Below, one piece after another: positions 1-8,215 of a stretch of 64,000 nt of DNA (position 1 is the stretch's first letter; each line of letters starts with the position of its first letter). Source of the stretch: an uncultured Cryomorphaceae bacterium. Lineage in GTDB: Bacteria; Bacteroidota; Bacteroidia; Flavobacteriales; Schleiferiaceae. The notes under the pieces were generated by a model, which saw only the letters and a program-made list of their open reading frames with translations, did not search any database and was not told the DNA's origin. Where the stretch lies: positions 2,620,068 to 2,684,067 of the forward strand of contig CAKZJV010000007.1 in NCBI GenBank assembly GCA_937120475.1, in the 5' to 3' direction. The translations under genes and the position numbers were made by a program.

Positions 1-9
1 TTCATGGGC

Positions 10-828
10 TTAAAACCGATATCTTACTCCTAAGTTGATATAGGCATTTTGCAAGTAAAAATTTTCTTCTTTTAAAACTCTTCCTTTTATCGGTTCCTGC
101 TGGTCATCACTATACTTATAGTCTCCTTGTCTCGCGGTCAGGTTGTCATAATCCAATATATAATCCCGAACAGTAAAGGATGAAGGAGTAAAAGTATAAG
201 GTAGTTGATACTCCACTCCAATACTGTAGCCAAAATGTTCGCTAAAATATTCCTCCCATTCCAGGCCCAAGGCAAAAGCTACAAAAACACCTGATCTTTC
301 ACTCGCGAATTTTTGATACGTGAAATTTGAAGTATCCACTTCCTCTCGGTAAATTTCAATCTGACTGCGCCAGCCCAGGTTTAATGCTAGCAATAAGTTT
401 AGCGCCTCATTCTGATTTTTATATAATGCATCTAAGGCAATACCAGGCATGATATTCCATTCATTCACCTTAAAAGTGCTGCTTCTTGCAATTGCTACTG
501 TACTGCCATCGGGCTGGCCTTGGTTTGTGGTTCCGGTGGCGCTTCCCTCGTTTGAAGTTCTTTGAGAAAAATAAACTTCAAGCCTTGGCTTTAGATAAGG
601 CTTAAATTGATAATCTGTGGAAACACCTACCCGGTAATGGGTGTAGCTGGTATAAAAAGGCTGTTCATAAGAACCCCATGTTGAAACCGGTACGATGCCG
701 TTTGTAGTAGCCTCGCGATTGTAAAACTGTACGCCCAAACCTGACTTAAGCCCAATGGATAGTTTTTGGGCGCTTGCCACACCGACAATTAAGCATAACT
801 GAAGGATATAAAAAGTAAAAATTCTCAT
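10..828 (-). CDS. Outer-membrane beta-barrel protein, function unknown
   Basis: The protein of 272 residues begins with a signal peptide (hydrophobic residues 5-18, cleavage likely after VASA). The rest alternates polar and aromatic residues in short strands, and it ends in aromatic residues with a terminal Phe (GVRYRF), the usual signature of a BamA-assembled barrel. An outer-membrane location is therefore inferred. No ligand or enzyme motif is visible. I start at the ATG at 828, which opens directly on the signal peptide; an in-frame ATG at 840 would add MLYA. The start lies just below the terminator hairpin of the gene upstream, so it may be read by readthrough or from a promoter I cannot see. 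Confidence 0.75.
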   Translation of the reverse strand: MRIFTFYILQLCLIVGVASAQKLSIGLKSGLGVQFYNREATTNGIVPVSTWGSYEQPFYTSYTHYRVGVSTDYQFKPYLKPRLEVYFSQRTSNEGSATGTTNQGQPDGSTVAIARSSTFKVNEWNIMPGIALDALYKNQNEALNLLLALNLGWRSQIEIYREEVDTSNFTYQKFASERSGVFVAFALGLEWEEYFSEHFGYSIGVEYQLPYTFTPSSFTVRDYILDYDNLTARQGDYKYSDDQQEPIKGRVLKEENFYLQNAYINLGVRYRF

Positions 829-844
829 GGCATAAAGCATAAAA

Positions 845-872
845 GCCAGAACTCCTAATTAGGAGTTCTGGC
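845..872 (-). terminator. Perfect palindrome, intrinsic terminator of the upstream T9SS cargo gene
   Basis: A perfect 28-base palindrome (14-base arms starting GCCAGAACTCC). Read on the minus strand it is followed by TTTT at 844-841. It sits 23 bases after the stop of the 895-3075 gene and only about 17 bases before the start of the next minus-strand gene. Confidence 0.8.
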
Positions 873-894
873 AAGATAATCATCTTAAATATAA

Positions 895-3075
895 TTAAAG
901 TACTTGCAGAAGCTTAGTGACAAAGGTACCGTCCGCAAACTGTAAGCGTACGATATAAGACCCTGTACCTGGAAATATGGAGGTAGGGATTTGCACAAAG
1001 CTTGATTGAGTATAAATAGGTGCAGCAGAAGTATAGATGTTATTTCCGGACATCTGGTACACATAGATATGCATTGGAAATTTATAATCAGGTTCCGGAC
1101 AAGCTTCATAGTCCCAACTAACCCGAAAATACTCTTCGTTAAAACCACCTTCACCAGATACATAGATTGGGTTAGGACTTATACTCAGGTTGTCTTCATA
1201 ACAGCTCATATCTCCCGGATTGTTGTCATCACAAGGGGGAATATTTACAAACTCCAGTGTTTTACAACCTTCATTGGTGATGAAAACGATTTTATAAAAT
1301 CCATCATCCCAGAAAGACATTGGTGACTGAGCGGAGCTTAAGGTTTGATATAACTGGTAATTGCCATTGGCATCTAACCGGTAAATTTTAACCGTTATTA
1401 CAGAAGGGTCAGGCAGGTCGTTAAGGTTGCCAATATAAACATCAACGGCTTGTCCGTCACAAAGACTTCCTTCCTTGCTGAAAATGGGAATCCAGAAGTT
1501 AGGTATTCCATCACCGCGGTCTCCCCACTGCAAATCCCGACAATTACCGCATTGAAATTCGGAATAAACATGGCCAAAAGGATTATCAATAGAGCCAATG
1601 ATATTTCCATTAAGTGTAGCCCCTGATGCATAGTTCCACTTAGTAGCCCCCTGCATATTTGTGTTCAAGTTGGCTTTAATTTGATTTTTTATGGCATCCT
1701 CACGGCTATTTTGATTAGGCCAGTTGTAATGGACCATGCTACCTCGGGTTAACCATTTTCCTATATTTTCATTGCAACACTCTCCCTCATGAAGATCACT
1801 TGGAACCTCCTGCCCGGGAATATAGCCTGCATCCTGAGTAGGTACCTGCCAGTTTAAATAGAAGTTGCTACTAAAGCGAATTTCTCCACGATATTCATTT
1901 CCTGAACCGTTAATGTGACCGGCTATGTTGCTGGCATACACAAAAACGCGAGGAATGTTAGCATGGAGTATTGGCTGGTAAGAGATGTCAATAAACTTAT
2001 CTTCCTGGTGCAGACCTCCATTTTCAACTTCACGATTTACAGTATTAGAGGCACTTTGTAAAAAGTCCACGGAGCTTCCGATTGCAGTGGAATAATCACC
2101 ATCACCAATGGCAATTACAGCATCATATAGGTTCTCTAGAGCATTTTTTAGTTCACCCCAGTCTATGGAGCGGCTTATAGAAGCCCCCATTTCTATGCTA
2201 GCACTCGCTATCTCTTCCATGTTCATAAAGTCGTTGCGATCTACCAGAACATCTCTTTCAGCTGTGAAGGCGTAAAAAGACTCCATAAACTTTGCTTCAA
2301 TTTCAGCAATACCCGCTTCATCTGTAAAAAGGTGATACCTTTTATGGTATTCACCATCTGTGTACATAACTTTATCACAATTACAGGTTTCACTTCGCAT
2401 TCCTTCCTCCGAACAAAGGTTTAAGATTTCAATCTTTTGGTAGTATCCGTTTCGCTCTTGGTTGTCACCTTCCCAAATATCGTTTCCTGAGCCATCCATG
2501 GTAAAGTCATGTGCACAACCATCTCCTTTCCAATACCACCAAGCGTGATACTGTCCATTCCAGTCTTCATCCAATATCTTATCATCCGAATAAGCAGGTA
2601 AAATGCTGGCCGAAGCCCCATCTATGGGCATTATATTTTTACAGGTACATTCTGAGGAATTGCCAGCACCGCTGCTACTTCCTCCCGATCCACTCTCTGC
2701 AGCACCTTTGCCTTTATCGCCACCATTATAGAGTTTATTGGAAGTGCCTGAGTAATACTGAACTAAAAAAGCGTGAACCTCTGCAGGGTTATCATAATTA
2801 TTAAGAAGGTAAGAATCCAAAGTTGTTTCTTCACCTAGAGGTATCCAATCAAGTATAACATCATAAAGGCTCTTGGAAATCTCTATAGTTCCTGAGGGAA
2901 TAGACATGGCCCTGCTGGTCTCCGAACGACTGTCTTGCGCAGAAATTGAATAAGGCTTAGGAGTAATCTCACTGTAAGTGGGGGATTGAGAAACTTGATT
3001 TTGCTCGTTTTGAGCAGTTAATGGAATAGTTAAAATAAAACATAGTAGTGACAGTAAATGTCTGTAATAAAACAT
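895..3075 (-). CDS. Large secreted protein with T9SS C-terminal sorting domain
   Basis: The protein has 726 residues. A signal peptide covers about residues 1-22 (ending PLTAQ). A Gly/Ser-rich linker lies near residues 123-140, followed by several close Cys pairs (CTC, CNC, CC, CGNC) that may form disulfides outside the cell. The last 90 residues hold a type A sorting domain: SPNP motif, beta-rich segments and the ending SYIVRLQFADG...KLLQVL. This predicts export by Sec, passage through the type IX system and surface anchoring or release. The central 500 residues match no family I recognise, and no catalytic motif is clear. It appears monocistronic, with a strong terminator downstream. Confidence 0.8.
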   Translation of the reverse strand: MFYYRHLLSLLCFILTIPLTAQNEQNQVSQSPTYSEITPKPYSISAQDSRSETSRAMSIPSGTIEISKSLYDVILDWIPLGEETTLDSYLLNNYDNPAEVHAFLVQYYSGTSNKLYNGGDKGKGAAESGSGGSSSGAGNSSECTCKNIMPIDGASASILPAYSDDKILDEDWNGQYHAWWYWKGDGCAHDFTMDGSGNDIWEGDNQERNGYYQKIEILNLCSEEGMRSETCNCDKVMYTDGEYHKRYHLFTDEAGIAEIEAKFMESFYAFTAERDVLVDRNDFMNMEEIASASIEMGASISRSIDWGELKNALENLYDAVIAIGDGDYSTAIGSSVDFLQSASNTVNREVENGGLHQEDKFIDISYQPILHANIPRVFVYASNIAGHINGSGNEYRGEIRFSSNFYLNWQVPTQDAGYIPGQEVPSDLHEGECCNENIGKWLTRGSMVHYNWPNQNSREDAIKNQIKANLNTNMQGATKWNYASGATLNGNIIGSIDNPFGHVYSEFQCGNCRDLQWGDRGDGIPNFWIPIFSKEGSLCDGQAVDVYIGNLNDLPDPSVITVKIYRLDANGNYQLYQTLSSAQSPMSFWDDGFYKIVFITNEGCKTLEFVNIPPCDDNNPGDMSCYEDNLSISPNPIYVSGEGGFNEEYFRVSWDYEACPEPDYKFPMHIYVYQMSGNNIYTSAAPIYTQSSFVQIPTSIFPGTGSYIVRLQFADGTFVTKLLQVL

Positions 3076-3372
3076 AAATTTAGTTTGTGATTAATATTAG
3101 GTATGGGTTATATAGCGGGGTAAATGTAAAGAAAGTATAACTACTCTAAATACTTTGAATTTTGCAAAAATAATAATACAAAACACTGGTATTTAGCACA
3201 TTTATATCTAAAATGCACCATTAATTATATTGGTAAATTTGTGAATACCGGTTCTGAATTAGTTAAACCTGTATTTGAAGTATTAAGATAAATTACAGCG
3301 AACGAATCAAGTAAGATTATGGATAATTATTGCCAAGTTGATTTTAAGGGAATTTTATAATTCAATTAATCC
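3076..3372. other. AT-rich intergenic region
   Basis: This stretch of about 300 bases holds no convincing gene. On the minus strand TATTTTTG at 3165-3172 fits the Bacteroidota -7 element and could start transcription of the T9SS cargo gene with a leader of about 85 bases. Nothing else is evident. Confidence 0.4.
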
Positions 3373-3954
3373 TTAGCTTCCAGCAAACAACATCATCACG
3401 TTTTGCGAAAACAACTTCACTGCGATAGCCAGTAGTATAATACCGAACACCTTACGTAAAATGCTGATGCCCGAGCTCCCTAGCTTGCGCTCCAAGAAAG
3501 CGGCACTTTTTAACACCGCATATACCAGTATGCTGTTCAGGATAATGGCCACCACAATATTCTCCGCTGCATATTCCGCCCGAATGGCAATAAGGGTAGT
3601 GAGGGTTCCGGCCCCGGCCACCAGTGGAAAGGCAATCGGTACAATGGAAGCGGCCTTGGGTTCCTCATCTTTCATTAGTTGAATACCCAGTATCATTTCC
3701 AGCGCCAGGAAAAACAACACAAAGGCCCCGGCCACTGCAAAAGAGTTTACATCTACACCCAGGTACTCCAGCAAGGTTTCTCCTAAAAACAAAAAAACGA
3801 TCATAATGCAGGCTGCCACAATAGTGGCTTTACCACTTTCAATATGGCCCACCTTTTGCCTCAGGGAAATTACCAGGGGAATGCTGCCCATAATGTCGAT
3901 CACGGCAAACAAAACCATGGCCGCTGAAAAAATCTCCTTTAAATTAAAAGCCAT
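3373..3954 (-). CDS. MarC family integral membrane protein
   Basis: The protein has 193 residues and about six hydrophobic helices, the size and profile of the MarC/YhgN family (multi-pass inner-membrane proteins of unsettled function; the early link to antibiotic resistance was not upheld). The opening FSAAMVLFAVIDIMGSIP, with a conserved acidic residue and Pro in the first helix, and the repeated SGxGxxxL-type helix turns fit the family. A TAACTTTG promoter lies 21 bases before the ATG. It is transcribed divergently from the Asp-box protein gene beside it and looks monocistronic. Confidence 0.88.
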   Translation of the reverse strand: MAFNLKEIFSAAMVLFAVIDIMGSIPLVISLRQKVGHIESGKATIVAACIMIVFLFLGETLLEYLGVDVNSFAVAGAFVLFFLALEMILGIQLMKDEEPKAASIVPIAFPLVAGAGTLTTLIAIRAEYAAENIVVAIILNSILVYAVLKSAAFLERKLGSSGISILRKVFGIILLAIAVKLFSQNVMMLFAGS

Positions 3955-3974
3955 AAACTTACCTTTTGCGGGTG

Positions 3975-3982
3975 CAAAGTTA
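3975..3982 (-). promoter_or_regulatory. -7 promoter element (TAACTTTG) of marC-like gene
   Basis: Exact match to the Bacteroidota TAnnTTTG element, ending 21 bases before the ATG at 3954, so a leader of about 15 bases is expected. Confidence 0.6.
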
Positions 3983-4012
3983 GGAGGTAGTAGGCGGAAA
4001 AGCAGGCCAATA

Positions 4013-6268
4013 ATGAAGCAATTTTTTAAAGTAGCCTTACTGGTTTTAGCGCTTTTGGAAACAGAAGCGCAAAAGGAAAATTATGCCTGTTTTTGTTCCG
4101 ATGGTCCAAGCGGGTTTCAATGGGAGCCCGTGGGTCCTGATCACGGCCCGGAGATGCTACAGGCAGCAGGTTTACTCACCTTTGTTACCGTTGACCCTTC
4201 GGATACGAACGTATTATATACAGCTACGGAATATTCCGGCCTTTGGAAATCGACTGATGGAGGATTACGCTGGCAAAATATAAGTGATACCATTGCCGTA
4301 CTCAGTTTGGGATTCACAGCCCTGTCCCCCGATCCCCGGAACCCGGACCTGCTGGTAGCCACCACCAAAACCCGCGCTTTTGCTTACCCTAACTGGCAAG
4401 GAAGAAGCGATGGCTATGGAATATTTTGGTCGGATGACGGAGGTGGAAGTTGGCAACCGTCACACATGCGGGACGCGGAAAATGCGCTTTCATTTTTCAG
4501 TACCTTAAAGCGTAACCCCATTGACCCTGATCACTTGCTGGTAGCGGGCAACCGCAGTATTTGGCAAAGCCGTGATAATGGTAAAAGTTGGGAAAAAGTA
4601 TTTCAAAATCCTACGGGGCAACCCTCCTGGTTCATCGACCTGGAATTTTCACTTCACGATCCCTCTACCGTATATGCCTCCACTAAACTATTTGGATATG
4701 GTGGGGCAGAGTCAAAAAAGGGAATGGAAGCCCAGGCACACGCAGCACAGTTGTTCAGTTCATCGCAAGGCGGAATGAAAGGCAGTTGGAGCGAGGTAAC
4801 CCCTCCCCGTACCCAACGGAAAGATGAGTTCGCCATTCACCTGGTGATGGACGTAAGCCCCGCTGACCCGGCCTGTGTTTATAGCTTTCATGCCCTGGGT
4901 AAAACCCATTACCGCTATAAAAGCTGCGATGGTGGATCAAGCTGGACCTTGCTGGATAGCGTTCCCAATTCCGGGTTGGTAGCAGGCAACTGGGGCTATT
5001 ACCGGCATGAAATAGAACTGTCTGATGTTGATCCATCGGTAATTTATGCCGGAACCAATACCCTTATACGTTCGGAAGACGGGGGTAAGACCTGGAAGCC
5101 GCTAACCCAATATATTCCCGGTGGTGATCCTCAAAAAAGCACTCATGGTGATATTCGTGGTATTCACAACCTGGGCCACGGCCCGGAAGGTGACCGGCTG
5201 TGGATAGTGAATGACGGAGGAATTGCTTATTCGAAGAATAGTGGCCGGAGCTGGCAAAACCGCAACGGTAAGGGCCTTCAGATTACCGAGTTTTATGGGG
5301 TAGATGTCTTTCGGGATTCCGGTGAGGAAAGGTTGGTAGCCGGGGCTTTACACAACGGAACCTTTTTATATGCTGATTCCGTATGGAAACCTTTTGTTTT
5401 AGGAGGTGATGGCGATTGGACGGAAATAGCGGGCCCACCCGGCAAGGAAAGGGTTTATGCCATGGGCAATGGACGATTGTACTATTCTGAAAACCGGGGT
5501 AAAGGGTATCGTGCATTGCCTGCGCAACCCGAAGTTCGCTGGATACAGGGCCAGCGTTTTGAGATCAATCCTCACAATAACCATCTTTTATACGGGCTAT
5601 ACCATTTGTTTAGCCTGAACCCAGCCACCGGAAAATGGAAACAGCTTTTTAAAAAAGAAGCCGATGATAAAACTGCTTCGGAAGTTTCAGTGATGAAGGT
5701 AGCCCCTTCAGACAGTTCAGTAATGTATCTCGCTTTTGACGGGGTAACCTGGGGCGATAAGGCTTCCAACTACAAATTTTACCGCACCGAAGATGATGGT
5801 AAAAGTTGGGTTAACCTTACGGAAAAGCTCAAGGGTTCCGTAGGAGTCCTTTATCAGTGGTCAGCTATCACAGATCTGATTATTGATCCTGAAGATGCCA
5901 GTGAGATTATGGTGGCGATGAAAAATTACAGTCGTTTACAAGGAGGAGAAACCCGGGACCGGGTATTGAAAAGTAATGATGGTGGTGAAAGCTGGGAAGA
6001 CCTTTCTGTGGGCCTGCCACCTGTGCCAGTCAATTATCTGCTGTATGAAGAATCCCTGGGTTTATGTTGCGCGGCTACCGATGCCGGGGTGTATTACTGG
6101 CACTGGGGTCATTCCAGGTGGGAGTGTTTTAACCGGGGTTTTCCCAACGCCATAGTTACCAAGCTGGAGTATAGCCCGGTGTATGAAGCTCTTTATGCTT
6201 CTACCTGGGGGCGGGGTATTTGGAAAGTATCGTTGAAAGGTTTTCTGCCATCTGTTTTCAGTGAGTAG
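4013..6268 (+). CDS. Secreted Asp-box (BNR/sortilin-like) beta-propeller protein
   Basis: The protein has 751 residues. I start at the ATG at 4013, because it opens a signal peptide (MKQFFKVALLVLALL...EAQ) and the open frame upstream runs back into the divergent marC-like gene. At least eight Asp-box motifs of the form S-x-D-x-G-x-x-W are visible (for example SDDGGGSW, SRDNGKSW, SEDGGKTW, SNDGGESW), spread through the protein as in VPS10/sortilin-type ten-bladed propellers and BNR glycosidase-like proteins. The C-terminus (YASTWGRGIW) is a family signature that closes the last blade. No T9SS tail is present. The likely location is periplasmic or exported; the ligand or substrate is unknown. 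Sialidase activity is not implied by Asp boxes alone. Confidence 0.85.
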   Translation: MKQFFKVALLVLALLETEAQKENYACFCSDGPSGFQWEPVGPDHGPEMLQAAGLLTFVTVDPSDTNVLYTATEYSGLWKSTDGGLRWQNISDTIAVLSLGFTALSPDPRNPDLLVATTKTRAFAYPNWQGRSDGYGIFWSDDGGGSWQPSHMRDAENALSFFSTLKRNPIDPDHLLVAGNRSIWQSRDNGKSWEKVFQNPTGQPSWFIDLEFSLHDPSTVYASTKLFGYGGAESKKGMEAQAHAAQLFSSSQGGMKGSWSEVTPPRTQRKDEFAIHLVMDVSPADPACVYSFHALGKTHYRYKSCDGGSSWTLLDSVPNSGLVAGNWGYYRHEIELSDVDPSVIYAGTNTLIRSEDGGKTWKPLTQYIPGGDPQKSTHGDIRGIHNLGHGPEGDRLWIVNDGGIAYSKNSGRSWQNRNGKGLQITEFYGVDVFRDSGEERLVAGALHNGTFLYADSVWKPFVLGGDGDWTEIAGPPGKERVYAMGNGRLYYSENRGKGYRALPAQPEVRWIQGQRFEINPHNNHLLYGLYHLFSLNPATGKWKQLFKKEADDKTASEVSVMKVAPSDSSVMYLAFDGVTWGDKASNYKFYRTEDDGKSWVNLTEKLKGSVGVLYQWSAITDLIIDPEDASEIMVAMKNYSRLQGGETRDRVLKSNDGGESWEDLSVGLPPVPVNYLLYEESLGLCCAATDAGVYYWHWGHSRWECFNRGFPNAIVTKLEYSPVYEALYASTWGRGIWKVSLKGFLPSVFSE

Positions 6269-6275
6269 AAACCTC

Positions 6276-6283
6276 TAATTTTG
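6276..6283 (+). promoter_or_regulatory. -7 promoter element (TAATTTTG) of DUF3109 gene
   Basis: Exact TAnnTTTG match whose final G lies 5 bases before the ATG at 6288, so the transcript should be leaderless or nearly so. Confidence 0.65.
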
Positions 6284-6287
6284 CGCC

Positions 6288-6863
6288 ATGATTGCTATTC
6301 AGGAAGCCCTGGTCTCAGAAGACCTTTTGGAAAAAGAATTTGTGTGCGACCTCTCACGTTGCAAAGGTGCCTGCTGTGTAGAAGGGGATGCCGGTGCTCC
6401 ACTCAATTTGGAGGAAGTGGACATTTTACAGAAAATTTACCAGGATGTAAAACCCTTTTTAAGAGAGGAAGGGCAAAAGGCTATTGAGGAGCAGGGGACG
6501 GCCGTACAAGATCCTTCCGATGGAGAATGGGTAACCCCCCTGGTGAATGGTGCCGAATGTGCCTACGTTATTTTTGACGAAAAAGGCGTGACCAAATGCG
6601 GTATTGAAAAAGCCTGGGAACAAGGTGCGGTGAACTGGCAAAAACCGGTAAGCTGCCATTTGTACCCGGTGCGCATTAACCATTACACTTCGTACGATGC
6701 CGTAAACTACCATAAATGGCAGATCTGCAGCCCTGCCTGCGATCTGGGGGAACAGCTTAAAGTTCCTGTCTATAAGTTTGTTAAGGATGCGCTCATCCGT
6801 AAATACGGTACCGACTGGTATCAGGAGTTGGAAGAAGTGGCTTCCTACTGGCCCCAAAAATGA
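6288..6863 (+). CDS. DUF3109 family cysteine-rich protein
   Basis: The protein has 191 residues and matches the DUF3109 family of Bacteroidota. Its Cys residues are grouped: C-x4-C-x3-CC near residues 20-30, then single Cys in ECAYV, KCGIE and SCHLYPVR, and a final CSPAC. Such a pattern, shared with the YkgJ-type CxxCxxxCC proteins, suggests a metal or iron-sulfur site, but that is inference. It is cytosolic with no signal peptide. It has its own near-leaderless promoter, and its TGA overlaps an ATG that opens a 36-codon frame of doubtful reality. Confidence 0.85.
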   Translation: MIAIQEALVSEDLLEKEFVCDLSRCKGACCVEGDAGAPLNLEEVDILQKIYQDVKPFLREEGQKAIEEQGTAVQDPSDGEWVTPLVNGAECAYVIFDEKGVTKCGIEKAWEQGAVNWQKPVSCHLYPVRINHYTSYDAVNYHKWQICSPACDLGEQLKVPVYKFVKDALIRKYGTDWYQELEEVASYWPQK

Positions 6864-7191
6864 TTTCACGCGAGGTTTTTAACAATTGGTGTGAATTAAA
6901 AAGTGTAAAACCAGGTCTTTTTCATTTGCTTTTTTACTACCTCAGTGTGCCATTGGCCTCTCGGGCTTAACACACTTCACACTGTGTTAATAAAAGCGGG
7001 GTAATGTTAAAAACTAGCGGTTGCCTCAAGCTCAATTTATCTTAAAATTTGTGAAGCAAGTTATTGTATTGGTTGTCTGGCCAATTGATCCCCACACTGA
7101 TAAATCGTTGTTTTTCAAAACTTAAGCGAATTTTAAGAGGGGCTTCTGGCCTCTGACCGCAAGTAGAACAGGAACCACAAAAACAAGCTTT
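6864..7191. other. Intergenic region upstream of nrdB
   Basis: 328 bases with no convincing gene. It contains the dyad at 6967-6990, a short imperfect repeat near 7137-7154, and a 36-codon ATG frame (6860-6970) overlapping the previous stop. No clean TAnnTTTG element is visible; TAAAATTTG near 7043 has one base too many in the spacer. Confidence 0.5.
6967..6990. promoter_or_regulatory. Dyad symmetry, possible operator for nrdBA
   Basis: TTAACACA, 8 bases, then TGTGTTAA: perfect 8-base arms. The spacing is operator-like rather than terminator-like, with no T-run after it. The ACAC...GTGT core loosely recalls NrdR boxes, but the centre does not match their consensus and only one copy is seen. 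Confidence 0.35.
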
Positions 7192-8166
7192 ATGAGTAGT
7201 GTTGAGCCCATCTTAGAAGAAAACAAAAACCGCTTTGTACTCTTCCCGATCGAGCATCATGATATTTGGAAATGGTACAAAAAGTCGGAAGCCAGCTTCT
7301 GGACGGCCGAGGAAATTGACCTTCACCAGGACATTTCAGACTGGGAAACCAAATTGAACGATGACGAGCGCTATTTCATAAAACACGTGCTGGCCTTTTT
7401 TGCCGCCAGTGACGGTATTGTAAATGAGAACCTGGCTGAGAACTTCGTTAACGAAGTGCAATACACCGAAGCCAAATTCTTCTATGGTTTCCAGATTATG
7501 ATGGAAAACATTCACAGTGAAACCTATTCACTGTTGATCGATACCTACATTAAGGACAAAGAAGACCGCAACCGCCTTTTTACGGCCATTGAAAACTTTG
7601 CAGCCATCAAAAAGAAAGCAGATTGGGCTTTACGCTGGATTGAGTCGGACTCTTTTGCAGAGCGCCTTATCGCCTTTGCGGCTGTGGAAGGCATATTCTT
7701 CAGCGGTTCTTTCTGTTCCATCTTCTGGCTTAAAAAACGTGGCTTAATGCCCGGCCTCACCTTCTCCAATGAACTGATTTCACGCGATGAGGGTATGCAC
7801 TGCGACTTTGCCTGCCACCTGCACAACAACCATTTGGTCAATAAAGTGCCTAAAGAGCGCATCCGCCAGATATTGGTGGAAGCCCTGGATATTGAAAGGG
7901 AATTTATTACCGAATCACTACCGGTTAACCTTATCGGTATGAACTCCAAACTGATGACCCAATACCTGGAGTTCGTTACCGACCGTTTATTAGTAGAGTT
8001 GGAGTGTGAAAAAGAATATAACGTAGAAAATCCATTTGATTTTATGGATATGATCAGCCTTCAGGGCAAAACCAACTTCTTTGAAAAAAGAGTGGGAGAA
8101 TACCAGAAAAGTGGTGTTGTTCAGGGTCAGGAATCGAACCAGATTTCTTTTGACGCTGACTTTTAA
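7192..8166 (+). CDS. nrdB: Ribonucleoside-diphosphate reductase, class Ia, beta (radical) subunit
   Basis: The protein has 324 residues and is the R2 subunit that houses the di-iron centre and tyrosyl radical for deoxyribonucleotide synthesis. The ligand set is complete: D74, E105, H108, E166, E200 and H203. Tyr112 stands four residues after H108, the position of the radical Tyr in E. coli R2, so the class Ia mechanism (not Phe-type Ic) is indicated. The C-terminus ([10 protein letters not shown]) is the usual acidic/aromatic tail that docks on NrdA. nrdA follows after 49 bases, so the two form an operon in the order B-A. No nrdG, nrdH or nrdI is nearby. Confidence 0.97.
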   Translation: MSSVEPILEENKNRFVLFPIEHHDIWKWYKKSEASFWTAEEIDLHQDISDWETKLNDDERYFIKHVLAFFAASDGIVNENLAENFVNEVQYTEAKFFYGFQIMMENIHSETYSLLIDTYIKDKEDRNRLFTAIENFAAIKKKADWALRWIESDSFAERLIAFAAVEGIFFSGSFCSIFWLKKRGLMPGLTFSNELISRDEGMHCDFACHLHNNHLVNKVPKERIRQILVEALDIEREFITESLPVNLIGMNSKLMTQYLEFVTDRLLVELECEKEYNVENPFDFMDMISLQGKTNFFEKRVGEYQKSGVVQGQESNQISFDADF

Positions 8167-8215
8167 CCAGGTGCCTTAACCAGCTCAGGAATCCAAACAA
8201 CCCAAAAAAAGCATT

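Noticed and set aside
6860-6970. A 36-codon ATG frame overlapping the DUF3109 stop (ATGA)
   Set aside because: It ends inside the dyad upstream of nrdB, has ordinary composition and no supporting signal beyond the overlap. Kept only as a possibility.
6968-6989. NrdR box call for the nrd dyad
   Set aside because: The outer ACAC/GTGT bases agree, but the central bases differ from the consensus and a second box at the usual distance is absent.
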